DNA from: Chloroflexota bacterium
GTDB lineage: Bacteria > Chloroflexota > Anaerolineae > Anaerolineales > VGOW01
DNA: 5,567 bases
Direction of reading: 5' to 3'
Assembly: GCA_016215145.1 (NCBI GenBank)
Contig: JACRLA010000193.1
Coordinates: 1-5,567, forward strand
The translations under genes and the position numbers were made by a program. Within the stretch, counting starts at the first letter, position 1; the number at the start of each line of letters is the position of its first letter. Below the pieces are notes generated by a model. The model ran no database searches. It had not been told where the DNA came from and saw only the letters and a program-made list of their open reading frames with translations. This document shows, piece by piece, positions 4,878-5,567 of this stretch.

Positions 4878-5567
4878 TCACTTCGCTAAACGCTCGACTA
4901 AGATACTGACAGCTCGCGGAATATCTCCGGGCGCCACCGTCTGTAAATGGATAAATAAATCGCTGTCGGGTGAGGGAGAACCAGAGGGTTTGCTCGACAG
5001 CGATAAAATCCGTTCGCGTTGTTCTTGTTGGGCTAACCCCGCGTAGATTTCGTCCGTCGTCCTGATATTGCGGTGCATCAAGTTGCGACTGACGGCTTGG
5101 TAATCGGCCATATCCTTCGAGCGTTGCAGACCGAAAACCGCATTCCCGTGGCGGAATTTATGCGAGGAACGATAGGGCAATTTGCTGATCTCGAAAATAT
5201 TTCGCAGACCATCATTCAAATTTTCCACACGGTTTTTTCCGGGACGCTCGGTGGACATCTTGTATTCTCCCCATTGGCTGATAAGAGGGGTGTACCACAT
5301 CGCCGTAGGTGGTAGTTGGGAACGTATGAAGGTATCCCAGCGACGCACCACATCCAATAGATCAGGGATGTTGAGCAGAATAGTTGTGGCAGCCTTACCC
5401 CGTTTAGTATCTACTCCTAGTTGCGGCCATTGGCGGACGGATAGTTTGTTTAGGTCAACGGTTTCTAACGACAGGGTGCTAAATGCTCCGCCGCGTGCTC
5501 CTGAAAGAAATAACATCACGGCTGCCGCTTGATCTCGCCAACTGGGAAGATGGTGGGCGAGGTCCAA
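4878..5567 (-). CDS. Second tyrosine recombinase, catalytic domain (partial, N-terminus beyond right edge)
   Basis: The minus-strand frame enters from the right edge and ends with TGA at 4878-4880, giving 229 visible residues. A TTG at the edge could be read as a start, but the catalytic Arg already appears at visible residue 25, so the core-binding domain must lie outside the window. Visible catalytic set: Arg25 (SGARGGAFSTL), a probable Lys55 (DTKRGK), His136 and Arg139 (SSHKFRHG), His165 (LMHRN) and Tyr175 (TTDEIYAGL). About 54 residues follow the tyrosine, with a Ser/Pro-rich stretch. It shares little with the neighbouring recombinase beyond the catalytic motifs, so it is a different subfamily rather than a duplicate. 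The gene points towards its neighbour and their stop codons touch, with no terminator between. It probably belongs to an integrative element extending to the right. Confidence 0.85.
   Translation of the reverse strand: MDLAHHLPSWRDQAAAVMLFLSGARGGAFSTLSLETVDLNKLSVRQWPQLGVDTKRGKAATTILLNIPDLLDVVRRWDTFIRSQLPPTAMWYTPLISQWGEYKMSTERPGKNRVENLNDGLRNIFEISKLPYRSSHKFRHGNAVFGLQRSKDMADYQAVSRNLMHRNIRTTDEIYAGLAQQEQRERILSLSSKPSGSPSPDSDLFIHLQTVAPGDIPRAVSILVERLAK

Noticed and set aside
5567..5567. TTG at the right edge as start codon of the second recombinase
   Set aside because: The catalytic Arg would sit at residue 25 with no core-binding domain, so the gene must continue beyond the window.

Overview
The window looks like chromosomal DNA from a bacterium of the Chloroflexota (probably Anaerolineae-like). 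The basis is family-level recognition: a DUF348–G5–beta-propeller lipoprotein, a tyrosine recombinase of a type I associate with that phylum, and short tandem DNA repeats running through coding sequence. No taxonomic marker gene is present, so this is an inference.

Left part (1-3685, minus strand). Two genes read right to left and are probably co-transcribed. The first (3685 to 2054) encodes a surface lipoprotein with a DUF348 domain, a G5 domain and a TolB/PD40-type propeller. The second starts 38 bp later at 2015 and runs off the left edge without a stop (671 codons visible). It encodes a secreted glycosidase-like TIM barrel, a beta-sandwich and then membrane segments resembling an O-antigen ligase/polymerase (Wzy-like). 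Both point to cell-surface polysaccharide. Both are studded with short DNA repeats: heptanucleotide tandem repeats at four places, a 9-bp tandem repeat that encodes the signal-peptide core, and a 33-bp perfect palindrome read in frame.

Middle (3686-3952). A strong sigma70-type promoter (+ strand) drives an initiator tRNA-fMet followed by an intrinsic terminator. Directly after it lies a second long hairpin with a T-run. It encloses the ribosome binding site and start codon of the next gene, so it could shield that gene from read-through.

Right part (3953-5567). Two tyrosine recombinase genes face each other with directly abutting stop codons. The + strand one has lost part of its N-terminal core-binding domain through an out-of-frame deletion but keeps a full catalytic set. 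The - strand one is cut by the right edge and keeps its catalytic residues. With the tRNA next door, this looks like an integration site occupied by an integrase-bearing element or its remnant.
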